A stretch of 19,918 nt of DNA from Candidatus Micrarchaeota archaeon RBG_16_49_10 (GTDB taxonomy: Archaea > Aenigmatarchaeota > Aenigmatarchaeia > CG10238-14): NCBI GenBank assembly GCA_001784635.1, contig MFRS01000001.1:30050-49967 (forward strand), written 5' to 3'. The notes beneath the pieces are model-generated. The model saw nothing but the letters and a program-made list of their open reading frames with translations, was not told the DNA's origin and ran no database searches. A program made the translations under genes and the position numbers. Positions 1 to 6,521 of this stretch are shown piece after piece. Numbering within the stretch: the stretch's first letter is position 1; each line of letters begins with the position of its first letter.

Positions 1-2
1 AA

Positions 3-131
3 GTTTTAAGAGGTATGATAACGGGTGTGGATGCAGCAAATCAAAAAACAGGCACAACACCCTTTCAGATACTTGCTGAGTCTGAAGAAGCACAAAGAAA
101 ATTGGATGCGACATATGGGCCACGCCCCTAA
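3..131 (+). CDS. C-terminal fragment of an unrecognised protein
   Basis: An open frame enters from the left edge and closes with TAA after 42 codons, ending in the residues TYGPRP. The visible part (GMITGVDAANQKTG..., then a Glu/Ala-rich stretch) is hydrophilic and matches no family I recognise. Its stop overlaps the stop of the convergent exported-protein gene by four bases. Base composition is AT-richer than the neighbour. It could be a chance open frame, since too little is visible to prove coding. Confidence 0.4.
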   Translation, partial: VLRGMITGVDAANQKTGTTPFQILAESEEAQRKLDATYGPRP

Positions 132-664
132 TATTCAAACTCCGGCGCGCACTCCTTGCTCTTGAGAATCTCCAGCGAGCACCAGGCCCCGTTGCACTCC
201 AGTATCCTCTCGTAGTTCGTGCAGAAAAGCTTGCCCAGCAGCTTCAGGAAGGCCGACTTGACCTTGGAGAACATCAGGTCCTTTTTATCGTAGCTCCTTA
301 TGACGACGTTCGCGCTGTAGAGGCCGGCTATCGTCTCCTTCTCCTCCTTAGAGAGGTCGAATGTGTCGTACTTCTCCAGGTCCTCGAGGACGGTCTGCAG
401 CGACCTGCCGTCCATGCACACGGTGTCCACCTCCTTGCAGTTCATCTCCAAGCGGTCCTGGGTCACGGAGACGTAGAAGTCCCCATAGTCGAGTATTATC
501 GCATTACCCCTCTTCTCGTAGTCCGCCCCCTCCTTCTCCAAAGCCAGCCGCAGGTCGTCGAAGTTCATCTGGTAGTAGAACTCAATCCTGTCGGGAACGA
601 CGGCGGCGTAGGCCATGCTGAAGGAAAAGATGAATGCCAAAAGCGGGACCAAGACTTTCTTCAT
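128..664 (-). CDS. exported cysteine-containing protein of unknown function
   Basis: 178 residues. The N-terminus is a clear signal peptide: MKK, a hydrophobic core to about residue 16, then an AYA-A type cleavage site near residue 20. The mature part is soluble and charged, with six cysteines: two in the middle (NC and VC, 6 apart) and four near the C-terminus (FC, EC, WC, EC). This suggests disulfides in an extracytoplasmic protein. No known domain is recognised. Start: ATG preceded by an AAGGTT-like ribosome site and an AT-rich TATA-like box around 683-693, at the distance expected for a short leader. Codon use is C/G-ending like the backbone genes, so it looks native. It converges on the gene fragment at the left edge. 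Confidence 0.8.
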   Translation of the reverse strand: MKKVLVPLLAFIFSFSMAYAAVVPDRIEFYYQMNFDDLRLALEKEGADYEKRGNAIILDYGDFYVSVTQDRLEMNCKEVDTVCMDGRSLQTVLEDLEKYDTFDLSKEEKETIAGLYSANVVIRSYDKKDLMFSKVKSAFLKLLGKLFCTNYERILECNGAWCSLEILKSKECAPEFEY

Positions 665-701
665 AACCTTAATTGGAATTCCCGGATATTAAATTTAGCG
701 C

Positions 702-1172
702 CTAGCCGACCATGTCGAGGAGGATGTGGGAAAGGTAACCAAGGAATATGAAGGCGAAATAGAGGAAGAATTCGAGGAAGGAGCCACCGAAGGCGAAAAG
801 CAGAAGCAGGGAAAAGACCAAGGAAAAAGCCAACCCAAACTTTACTGTGTGAGTTACTCCCCTGTGCTTCGTTGGCAGGAAGCGGAGTATCAGGTAGAGC
901 ACGATGAAGCCAATTACACCAGTGGATATGGATTCAATCGAGAGCTTTATTGCGATGAAAAGCACTATAATTCCGGCCAGCACCATCGAGAACCTGTCCC
1001 GCACCTTGCTTTTTGTGGAGTCCAAATCCGGGATTACCGAGGCTAGGGAGCTTAAAAAAATGAGAGATAGCGAAATCAGGAAATTTTCTATAATTCCCGC
1101 TTGGTTGAGGAAAACTACGAAAAGGGTCATGAAGACCAGGTTGAACACTATGTGGGCTTTCCAGGATGGCAT
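702..1172 (-). CDS. DUF457/YdjM-type membrane-bound metal-dependent hydrolase-like protein
   Basis: 156 residues with about four hydrophobic segments. It carries the family's motif set: MPSWKAHIVFN at the N-terminus (conserved His), VIPDLDS (PDxD) near residue 47, KHRGVTHT near residue 103, and GYLSHILLDM at the C-terminal end. The His/Asp residues are those expected to bind metal at the membrane face in this family; the true substrate is unknown. It stops right after the last motif, so it lacks the short extra tail many members have. The start lies four bases after the acdB stop, so the two are probably one transcript, though a functional link is not obvious. Confidence 0.85.
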   Translation of the reverse strand: MPSWKAHIVFNLVFMTLFVVFLNQAGIIENFLISLSLIFLSSLASVIPDLDSTKSKVRDRFSMVLAGIIVLFIAIKLSIESISTGVIGFIVLYLILRFLPTKHRGVTHTVKFGLAFSLVFSLLLLFAFGGSFLEFFLYFAFIFLGYLSHILLDMVG

Positions 1173-1176
1173 ATTT

Positions 1177-1869
1177 TCACTCGAAGACTATCCTAGCGTC
1201 CACTGCGACGGCGCCGTCGGGCATCGCGAAAACAGGATTTAAATCAAGTTCCTTTACCTCTATGCTCTCCTCGAGAAGCTTGGAGACCTTCACCAGCACG
1301 TCGGCAAGCGCGTCAATGTCCGCAGCCTTCTTCCCCCTCAAACCTTTCAGCATCTGATAGGCCTTGGTCTCCTCAATCATCTCTATCGCGTCCCTCCTTG
1401 ATATCGGCACGACCCTGAAGCTCGTGTCCTTGAGGACTTCCGTGTATATCCCGCCCATCCCGAACAGCAGGACCTTCCCGAAAGTGGGGTCCTCCTTGCC
1501 GCCGACTATGACCTCTGTGCCGCCCTGCACCATCCTCTGCACGAATATCCCACCTATCGCAGCATCCGAGACCTTATCCCTAACATTCAGGATTATCTGC
1601 CTCATTTTCAACTTCAGCTCGCTCTCCCCCTTTATGTCGAGCACCACCCCGCCCACGTCGGTCTTGTGGGTTATGTCCCTGCTCACGACCTTGATGACCA
1701 AGGGGTAGCCCACCCTTTCGGCGAAGGCGTCGGCCTCCTCGAAGGTCTTGACCACCACACCCTCAACGAGGGGTATCTTGTAGTTCTTCAGGATCTCCCT
1801 GGACTCGGGCTCGGTGAGTGTGCTCCTTCCCTCTCTCCTGGCACCCTCGAAGACTTCGGAAGGCCTCAT
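1177..1869 (-). CDS. acdB: ADP-forming acetyl-CoA synthetase, beta (ATP-grasp) subunit
   Basis: 230 residues, the usual length of a stand-alone beta subunit. The family converts acetyl-CoA (or other acyl-CoA), ADP and phosphate to the acid, CoA and ATP, a substrate-level ATP-forming step in fermentative archaea. Visible features are the ATP-grasp-like start (LTEPESREILKNYKIPL), the conserved histidine motif ITHKTDVGGV (residues about 66-75; His transiently phosphorylated in characterised enzymes), the Gly-rich GGKEDPTFGKVLLFGMGGI, and the metal-binding ELDLNPVF near the C-terminus. No alpha subunit gene is in the window, so it must be encoded elsewhere. The ATG has an AT-rich TATA-like box (CAATAAAATA) about 25-35 bases upstream, suggesting a nearly leaderless mRNA. 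It leads the DUF457 gene in a two-gene unit. Confidence 0.93.
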   Translation of the reverse strand: MRPSEVFEGARREGRSTLTEPESREILKNYKIPLVEGVVVKTFEEADAFAERVGYPLVIKVVSRDITHKTDVGGVVLDIKGESELKLKMRQIILNVRDKVSDAAIGGIFVQRMVQGGTEVIVGGKEDPTFGKVLLFGMGGIYTEVLKDTSFRVVPISRRDAIEMIEETKAYQMLKGLRGKKAADIDALADVLVKVSKLLEESIEVKELDLNPVFAMPDGAVAVDARIVFE

Positions 1870-1929
1870 GAGAATAATTTGGGTTTCCGGTATTTTATTG
1901 TTTCAATCCTGGGAAAAAAAGATAAGTGG

Positions 1930-1955
1930 CAGAGGCAGGTGCATTAACCTACCTC
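1930..1955. promoter_or_regulatory. imperfect hairpin upstream of acdB
   Basis: The arms GAGGcAGGT and ACCTaCCTC pair with one mismatch around a 6-8 base loop. It sits about 60-85 bases before the acdB start, upstream of its TATA-like box, and just before the first tRNA-like unit. It could be an operator or a structured RNA element on either strand; nothing decides which. Confidence 0.3.
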
Positions 1956-1960
1956 TGGTA

Positions 1961-2075
1961 AAGCCGGGGTGATAGATTTGGAAATGCAACTGTCTCAGTA
2001 GAAATTCAGGTTCAAAAAATCATATACATTTGTCAAAATAAATAATTTGCTGTTTTTAGCTCAAAATAGGCATTA
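1961..2075 (+). repeat. degenerate tRNA-like unit 1
   Basis: Begins AAGCCGGGGTG like the intact tRNA-like gene at 2273. It keeps a D-arm-like stretch (GATAGATTTGG..ATGC), a shortened anticodon region and a T-arm-like GGTTCAAA at about 2012-2019. It has lost the variable arm and has no 3' acceptor strand. The AT-rich tail (AAATAATTTGCTG...CAAAATAGG) resembles the tail of unit 2 at 2226-2256, so the duplicated unit includes downstream DNA. It cannot fold into a tRNA and is best read as a decayed copy. Confidence 0.5.
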
Positions 2076-2135
2076 AACACCCCCTTTTGGTGCCATCTGG
2101 GTTAAAATATCTTAAAACAGAAATAAAAAGAAGAA

Positions 2136-2268
2136 AAGCCGGGTTCTGTGGCAGAACCAGGCAATGCAACTGACTTATTAACGATAGTCTCCCACGAAAC
2201 AATAACCATATGCAACTTTACACTTAAATAATTTCCGATTTTCCAAGCCAAAAAGGTCTACAATTTGG
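2136..2268 (+). repeat. degenerate tRNA-like unit 2
   Basis: Starts AAGCCGGG and then follows the intact copy closely through GTGGCAGAACCAGG..ATGC (D-arm), a decayed anticodon arm (ACTGACTTATTAACGATAGT) and the variable-arm remnant CCCACGAAACA. The T-arm and acceptor 3' strand are missing. The downstream AT-rich tail matches that of unit 1. An 8-base insertion near the acceptor stem also disrupts folding. It is probably not a functional RNA. Confidence 0.5.
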
Positions 2269-2272
2269 CAAA

Positions 2273-2382
2273 GCCGGGGTGGCAGAAGCTGGTATTGCGA
2301 TCGGCTTATGACCGATTGTTTCTCACGAAACATTCCGGGTTCAAAAGGCTCTCAGAGCCTGAGAGTCCCGGCCCCGGCGCCA
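2273..2382 (+). tRNA. class II tRNA-like gene, Ser-type acceptor, anticodon UAU, T-loop insertion
   Basis: Hand folding gives a perfect 7-bp acceptor stem (GCCGGGG with CCCCGGC), G at the discriminator position and an encoded CCA. The D-arm is GCAG/TTGC with loop AAGCTGGTA. The anticodon stem ATCGG/CCGAT (5 bp) has the 7-base loop CTTATGA, giving anticodon UAU. The long variable arm pairs TGTTTC with GAAACA, and the T-stem is CCGGG/CCCGG. The T-loop holds the consensus TTCAAA followed by about 20 extra bases (about 2347-2366) that can form their own hairpin (AGGCTC/GAGCCT). Acceptor stem, G73 and long arm are typical of archaeal tRNA-Ser, whereas UAU is an Ile anticodon. Without the insertion the length is normal for class II. 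I could not draw a standard bulge-helix-bulge for the insertion. It is either a real but unusual tRNA or a recently decayed copy. Confidence 0.6.
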
Positions 2383-2388
2383 AAAAAT

Positions 2389-3012
2389 TCATTTTCTCTT
2401 CAAGTCCTCCCTTATTTTCCTCATGACGAACCTCTCGAAGAAGTCCGTGACGCCCGCCCTTTCCAAGATGATGAGGCCGATAATACCCAAAATACCCAGG
2501 ATGAAGACGGCATCAATCCCAACCCCAACAGCCTTGAATAGCTCTCTCACGCTGGCGCCCGCGACCGCGAGGATGAATGTCCTCGGGAAGGCCCCTATCA
2601 GCGTTGGAATGAAATATTTCCTGAACTGGATTGACGTCAGCCCGCTCCCGTAGCTTATCAGGTCGAAGGGGATGATTGGGATTAGCCTTGTCACCAGAAT
2701 CGCTTTCCAGCCCCTCTTGTTCACCCACTTGTCTATGTCATCAAGGTGCTCCTCACCTATAAGCCTTTTCGCTATCGGCCTTCCCCCGAACCTGGAGATG
2801 TAGAAGGCTATCACCGCCCCGGCTATCAGTCCCAGTCCGCCAAAGAGCGTGACGTTAAGTATACTTATGCCAATCGCTGCGGCGAACGCTATCACGGCCT
2901 CGGAGGAGATTGGGGCGACAACAGTCTGGATTATCATTATCACGAAGAGACCGGGCAGCCCGTATGCCTGTATCACCGAATTAAGCATCTGCTCGAACAA
3001 AGAATCACACAC
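2389..3012 (-). CDS. VTT-domain membrane protein, TVP38/TMEM64 (SNARE-associated/DedA-like) family
   Basis: 207 residues with about five hydrophobic segments. The signature lies in the middle: VTRLIPIIPFDLISYGSGLT (arginine and IPxxPF, re-entrant loop region), plus an upstream glycine-rich helix (GGLGLIAGAVIAFYISRFGG) and a basic C-terminal tail (RKIREDLKRK). The family acts in the cytoplasmic membrane, with proposed roles in lipid scrambling or transport; substrate is unknown here. The listed start is GTG; an in-frame ATG eight codons later (MLNSVIQAYG) is also plausible and I cannot decide. The gene starts 27 bases after tRNA-Gln on the same strand, so it may share its transcript. Its 3' end converges on the tRNA-like array. 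Confidence 0.85.
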   Translation of the reverse strand: MCDSLFEQMLNSVIQAYGLPGLFVIMIIQTVVAPISSEAVIAFAAAIGISILNVTLFGGLGLIAGAVIAFYISRFGGRPIAKRLIGEEHLDDIDKWVNKRGWKAILVTRLIPIIPFDLISYGSGLTSIQFRKYFIPTLIGAFPRTFILAVAGASVRELFKAVGVGIDAVFILGILGIIGLIILERAGVTDFFERFVMRKIREDLKRK

Positions 3013-3039
3013 CTATTTTCTTTTCCCGTTTAATAAGCA

Positions 3040-3135
3040 TAGCCCGAGCAGGATTCGAACCTGCGTCTGGAGCTCCCTCCTTGGGTTATGACCCAATCCA
3101 GAGGCTCTTATGCTTGACCACTACACCATCGGGCT
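3040..3135 (-). tRNA. tRNA-Gln (CUG) with anticodon-loop intron
   Basis: Reverse strand. The 7-bp acceptor stem AGCCCGA/TCGGGCT has discriminator A and no encoded CCA. The D-arm contains TAGTGGTCA, the T-arm is GCAGG/CCTGC with loop TTCGAAT, and the variable loop is AGAC, all typical of archaeal tRNA-Gln. After removing a 23-base intron (3075-3097 on the plus strand), the anticodon loop is CTCTGGA with anticodon CUG. The intron lies at the canonical 37/38 position and forms a hairpin TTGGGT/ACCCAA. One anticodon-stem pair (27-43) is an A-C mismatch. The splice boundary could shift by one base. The gene lies just upstream of the VTT membrane protein gene and divergent from the flippase. Confidence 0.9.
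3075..3097 (-). other. tRNA-Gln intron
   Basis: 23 bases between nucleotide 37 and 38 of tRNA-Gln, with a 6-bp hairpin and a CATA loop. The flanks can form a relaxed bulge-helix-bulge with the exons (GGA and GGA-type bulges around TTGG/CCAA), the substrate expected for archaeal tRNA splicing endonuclease. Confidence 0.75.
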
Positions 3136-3233
3136 TCGATAATCTATCCAAAAATATTAACTCAGATTCATATATTTTTTGTGTGATAAACCAGATAAAG
3201 CCATATTTCAATCTTTTGAGGTCAGATAGCCAG

Positions 3234-4367
3234 ATGGTGAAAGACAGCTTCATCCTCACCGCCGCAAATTTCATAACCGCCTTCATGACCTTCGTCTCCA
3301 ACATCCTCATAGCCTCGATTTTAGGCCCTGAAAACTTCGGCGTCTACCGCATCCTTGTCATAGCCTTCGGCGTCACCATCCCCTTCCTCTTCGACTTCGG
3401 CGCGACCATCACGCTCACCAAATATGTTGCCGAGTTCCAGAGCGATAAGAAAAAAATAGGCTACCTCAACAGGTCTTTCCTCATTTCCAGGCTGTTCGTC
3501 TTCCTTACGCTGGTCGCCTTGACCTTAATATTCCGTGAGCAGATTTCCGTCTTTCTTCTCCACGACGCCAGCTACGCGAGGCTGATAATCCCGGCCGCTT
3601 TAATCCTCTCCACAGCATACTTCATCGTCTTCCAGTTCATAGTCCTAGGCTACGAGAACTTCAAGCTCTATGGCGTCACTAGCATAATCGGCCGCTTCAT
3701 CTTCCTTCTTCTCATAGTGCCAATCGTCTACTACACGAAGGACCTCTACCAGGCATTGCTCGTCTATGCGTTCGCCTTCTTCGTCAGCTACGCCCTCACG
3801 ATAAGGTTCCTCCTTAGGCAGAACTTCCTGAAGGTGGAGGAGAGGTTCAGCGCGCTCAAGATGTTCAAGAGCTACTCCCTCCCCATGCATGTCTTCTACT
3901 CGATAGGCTACATAGCCACCTCGGCAGTCGTCATACTCACGCCCTTCTTCAGCGTCACGGCCATCGGCTACTTCTCCTGGGCGTTCCAGTTCTACGGGGC
4001 CTCCACGTTCATATCGGCCAGCGTCGCGTCGATGCTGCTGCCCAAGATATCCAAAATGGTGGGGAAGTCCCAGAGGACAGAGGGCGTTCTGAGGAAGGTA
4101 ATGCTGCTGTATGCGCCTCTGGCAATAATAGGGGTAATCGGAACCCTGTTGTTTTCTAGAATTTTCATCTCGTTCATAGCGCCCGCCTACCTGCCCGGCC
4201 TGCTCGTCTTCGAGGCTGTCATGGTGTACGGCTTCCTCTCAGGGTTCGGGCTGATCTACGTCTCCTACCTCACCGCCAAGGGGGACACGAAAAGGGTAGC
4301 CATATTGCAGCTATTGCTGAACGCACTTCTTTTGGCTATAGGATTCGTCTCGCTAAGGCTTATATAG
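3234..4367 (+). CDS. polysaccharide flippase-like transporter (Wzx/MATE-type, MOP superfamily)
   Basis: 377 residues from the ATG at 3234, which has GAGGTC at 3219-3224 as a ribosome site. The open frame runs further upstream, but there it overlaps tRNA-Gln and is not credible. The start resembles Wzx-like proteins: a hydrophobic N-terminal helix, then SILGPENFGVYRIL (the 'LGPeefG.y' motif), then LFDFGATITLTKYVAE (the 'dlGl...kyiAe' motif). About ten to eleven membrane helices follow, ending soon after YVSYLTAKGDTKRVAI. Usual members have 12-14 helices and 420-500 residues, so this one is short at the C-terminus. Likely role: flipping lipid-linked glycans outward for cell-surface glycosylation. 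No other glycan genes adjoin it, so the substrate is unknown. Codon use is GC-rich like the backbone. Confidence 0.85.
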   Translation: MVKDSFILTAANFITAFMTFVSNILIASILGPENFGVYRILVIAFGVTIPFLFDFGATITLTKYVAEFQSDKKKIGYLNRSFLISRLFVFLTLVALTLIFREQISVFLLHDASYARLIIPAALILSTAYFIVFQFIVLGYENFKLYGVTSIIGRFIFLLLIVPIVYYTKDLYQALLVYAFAFFVSYALTIRFLLRQNFLKVEERFSALKMFKSYSLPMHVFYSIGYIATSAVVILTPFFSVTAIGYFSWAFQFYGASTFISASVASMLLPKISKMVGKSQRTEGVLRKVMLLYAPLAIIGVIGTLLFSRIFISFIAPAYLPGLLVFEAVMVYGFLSGFGLIYVSYLTAKGDTKRVAILQLLLNALLLAIGFVSLRLI

Positions 4368-4377
4368 CTGGCACAAA

Positions 4378-4680
4378 TTAAATGCTTCCGATTTCTACTA
4401 TAGGAAATTCATAAACGGAAGACACACGACTCCCACAATCTCCTGAGGTCATCATAACAACATAGGAGTCAATTTCAGGCACACACTTAAGCCCCAACGT
4501 TCTTAATTCCGATTCTTCTAAGCCCCTAATTTTTGAAGGCACAATACCGTCTCGTCTAGGTAGAAATCTGGTGTAAACATCCCCGAATGTAAAGATATCA
4601 GTCTCACCCAAAAGAATGCGACTCCCATCTTCTAATCCAACAAAGTTATAATCTCTTCCTGGAATAATCATGCCATTCAT
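4378..4680 (-). CDS. small hypothetical protein
   Basis: 100 residues, no family recognised. It is mostly beta-prone and hydrophilic (NFVGLEDGSRILLGETDIF...) with two cysteines and no signal peptide or membrane segment. The ATG is preceded by AAGGTGA with good spacing, which supports real translation. It is AT-richer than the flanking flippase and MinD genes and converges on the flippase stop with a ten-base gap, suggesting a later insertion between backbone genes. Confidence 0.6.
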   Translation of the reverse strand: MNGMIIPGRDYNFVGLEDGSRILLGETDIFTFGDVYTRFLPRRDGIVPSKIRGLEESELRTLGLKCVPEIDSYVVMMTSGDCGSRVSSVYEFPIVEIGSI

Positions 4681-4768
4681 ACTTTCACCTTATACTACTG
4701 AATAGAAGCGTATTTAAGCTTATCACGTAAAGAAAACGCCGCTATAGCCTGGATATCCCGAAAAGGCG

Positions 4769-5530
4769 TCAATTAAGCTTCAGCGCATGCCTTATTTTTT
4801 CCATCATCGTCAGCTGGTAGTCCTTCCCTATCATCTTCGCCCCCAGCTTCAGGTAACCAAGGCTCGCCTTCGAGTAGGGCCTCTCCAGGAATACCGGTCT
4901 TTTAGCCGCCAGGCTCTTGGTGACGTTGATGTCCTCGGGTATCATCTCAAGCACGGGCATCTCCGTCAGGTTCTCAATCTCCTGCCTGCTCAGCTCGAAC
5001 TTTTTGCCCCTCATCCTGTTTATGACTATTCCGGTCACGTCCTTGTTCAGCTTCCTCGCAATCTCCCCTCCCTTCACTATGTCCGAAACAGAGGGTATGT
5101 CCGGGTTGGTTACGAAGAGTATCTCCTCGGCCGCAAGCATGGTAGACATCGCCTCCCTGCCGAATCCGGCCGCCGAGTCTAGGAAGACGAAGTCGTAATC
5201 GTCGAAGCTTTTTTCCACCATAGGCTTCAGCCTATCCATCCTCAACCCCTCCAGGTCCGCTAGGCTGACGGACGCAGGGATGAACTTCAGGTTCTTGGAA
5301 TAGGAATAGAGCGCCTCATCCACGCTATTGTCGTTCTTCAGCACGCTGTTCAGGTTCAGCGGCGTGTTGTAGAGGTCGAAGTGCAGCCCTAGGTGTGGGG
5401 AAGTGACGTTGCAGTCCAGGAGGGCCACGTCCTTGTTGAACTTTGTGGCTAGGACAGCTCCCAGATTGACGACGGTGGTGGTCTTCCCGACCCCGCCCTT
5501 GCCGGAAACGACGCCTATGATTCTAGCCAG
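4769..5530 (-). CDS. minD: MinD/ParA-family ATPase, probable CTG start
   Basis: 253 residues if translated from CTG at 5530-5528, reading (M)ARIIGVVSGKGGVGKTTT. This places the deviant Walker A motif (KGGVGKT, with signature Lys 11 and catalytic Lys 16) exactly where the family has it. Other features are LLDCNVTSPHLGLHF (A' region), FVFLDSAAG (Walker B) and TNPDIPSVSDIVKGG. The C-terminal basic helix MEKIRHALKLN may be a membrane-targeting tail. No ATG, GTG or TTG lies in frame between the preceding stop and the Walker A motif. An AGGTGT ribosome site sits at 5535-5540, four bases before the CTG. The first conventional start (GTG at 5428) would delete the P-loop. Archaeal MinD paralogues act in spatial organisation of surface structures and division; the partner is unknown. 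Confidence 0.85.
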   Translation of the reverse strand: MARIIGVVSGKGGVGKTTTVVNLGAVLATKFNKDVALLDCNVTSPHLGLHFDLYNTPLNLNSVLKNDNSVDEALYSYSKNLKFIPASVSLADLEGLRMDRLKPMVEKSFDDYDFVFLDSAAGFGREAMSTMLAAEEILFVTNPDIPSVSDIVKGGEIARKLNKDVTGIVINRMRGKKFELSRQEIENLTEMPVLEMIPEDINVTKSLAAKRPVFLERPYSKASLGYLKLGAKMIGKDYQLTMMEKIRHALKLN

Positions 5531-5561
5531 AGAGACACCTAACTATTATTGTAATAGGCCC

Positions 5562-5571
5562 AATTTATATT
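5562..5571 (-). promoter_or_regulatory. TATA box of the minD-like gene
   Basis: On the reverse strand this reads ATATAAATT, about 32-40 bases before the CTG codon. It predicts transcription starting near 5540 with a leader of about ten bases that includes the ribosome site. Confidence 0.5.
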
Positions 5572-5602
5572 TTTTTCAAGGAAATATTCATTTCTGTGAA
5601 TA
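5571..5602 (+). repeat. island boundary motif copy a, with inverted repeat
   Basis: TTCAAGGAAAT variant of the motif seen at most gene boundaries up to about 9580. It is followed by an inverted repeat TATTCA..TGAATA at 5585-5602. It lies directly upstream of the minD TATA box and downstream of the matrixin gene, at the left edge of the AT-rich island. Confidence 0.4.
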
Positions 5603-5664
5603 AGAAAGTCTAAGTTAAAAAGTAATGGATGTTGTTAATTTAAGAATAAAAACCCTTTGAAGCT

Positions 5665-6474
5665 TTAGCTGTAGAGTTCGTTAATTCCTGCTATGTCACC
5701 TGAATTTAAATCTCTCTTCTTTGTTTCACCCAAACTTGCAAATCTGTACATGGTCTCTTCCGTGCAACTGTCATCTGGGTGTCCCATACCTGCCGCATGA
5801 CCAAATTCATGTGTTGCTATATTTTGATAATCCATTTTTCCTGCCTCGCCACTTAAGCTTAAGCTCCAAGCATAATCTGAATTAAATACAGCATCCCATT
5901 CGACTAATTCTCTCCTGCTAGGAGGTCCGTAGAAAATTCCCCACACAATAGTATATGCAATTGTATCGGTTGCTCCTAGATTTTCAAATTCAACCTCATT
6001 CTTATCATCTGGACTTACTGTATCTGCTCCGTCAGTAGTTCCTGTTGCTCCTGTTCCAAATATATTAAACGAAACTTCTGTATCCCATGTATTCAAGCTT
6101 GTTTCTGTAAGTGCTAGGTCTACTCCAGTACCTGTTATGTATGGTTCAGTTGTTCTCCACTTAGCCCCATTTGCTAGAAATGCGTAACATTTAGTGTCTC
6201 CACCTTTTCCTCCGCCAGCCCAAGGTGGTTTTGCATTTTCATTCTTGCGGTCTATAAACATGAATCCTTGTACCAATCTTCCATCTACATCTCGAGCTTC
6301 TCCTAAACTAAAAACATCGTCTGCTATCGCTACTGCATGTGCTGGTATCATAACAGGAACTGGTTCCTTTGCTTTCTTCACAGTAGTAGGAACAAGATTT
6401 GGCTGTGCTAATACGAAACTAACTAAACTAAATGAGAATATCACAATAATTAAAGTTGAAATTATCTTTTTCAT
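5665..6474 (-). CDS. secreted matrixin-type zinc metalloprotease
   Basis: 269 residues. Signal peptide MKKIISTLIIVIFSFSLVSFVLA (about 1-23). The catalytic metzincin motif HEFGHAAGMGH is at 222-232 (zinc ligands His 222, 226, 232; base Glu 223), followed by the Met-turn TMY (Met 242). The C-terminal helix DLNSGDIAGINELYS matches the end of the matrixin catalytic domain. The segment from about residue 95 (TKCYAFLANGAKWRT) resembles the start of the domain. No cysteine-switch PRCGxxD prodomain is seen. Predicted role: an extracellular endopeptidase. The gene is strongly AT-rich with A/T-ending codons, unlike minD and nurA, so it was probably acquired. A TATA-like ATTTATCTTT lies at about 6497-6506, giving a short leader. 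Confidence 0.9.
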   Translation of the reverse strand: MKKIISTLIIVIFSFSLVSFVLAQPNLVPTTVKKAKEPVPVMIPAHAVAIADDVFSLGEARDVDGRLVQGFMFIDRKNENAKPPWAGGGKGGDTKCYAFLANGAKWRTTEPYITGTGVDLALTETSLNTWDTEVSFNIFGTGATGTTDGADTVSPDDKNEVEFENLGATDTIAYTIVWGIFYGPPSRRELVEWDAVFNSDYAWSLSLSGEAGKMDYQNIATHEFGHAAGMGHPDDSCTEETMYRFASLGETKKRDLNSGDIAGINELYS

Positions 6475-6521
6475 AATAATGTTAGTAAAATGTTAAAGAT
6501 AAATACTTCATGTCTTAAGTC

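Noticed and set aside
361..621. Plus-strand 86-residue Pro/Ser/Arg-rich frame
   Set aside because: A shadow of the GC-rich exported-protein gene on the reverse strand; low-complexity composition typical of antisense frames.
1961..2382. Possible CRISPR array from repeated AAGCCGGGG starts
   Set aside because: Only three units, unequal spacing (175 and 135 bases), and similarity that extends through tRNA arms rather than a short exact repeat with unique spacers. A tRNA-derived duplication explains it better.
3081..3233. N-terminal extension of the flippase (51 extra residues)
   Set aside because: The extension reads through tRNA-Gln on the other strand and lacks the hydrophobic pattern; ATG 3234 has a ribosome site and family-like N-terminus.
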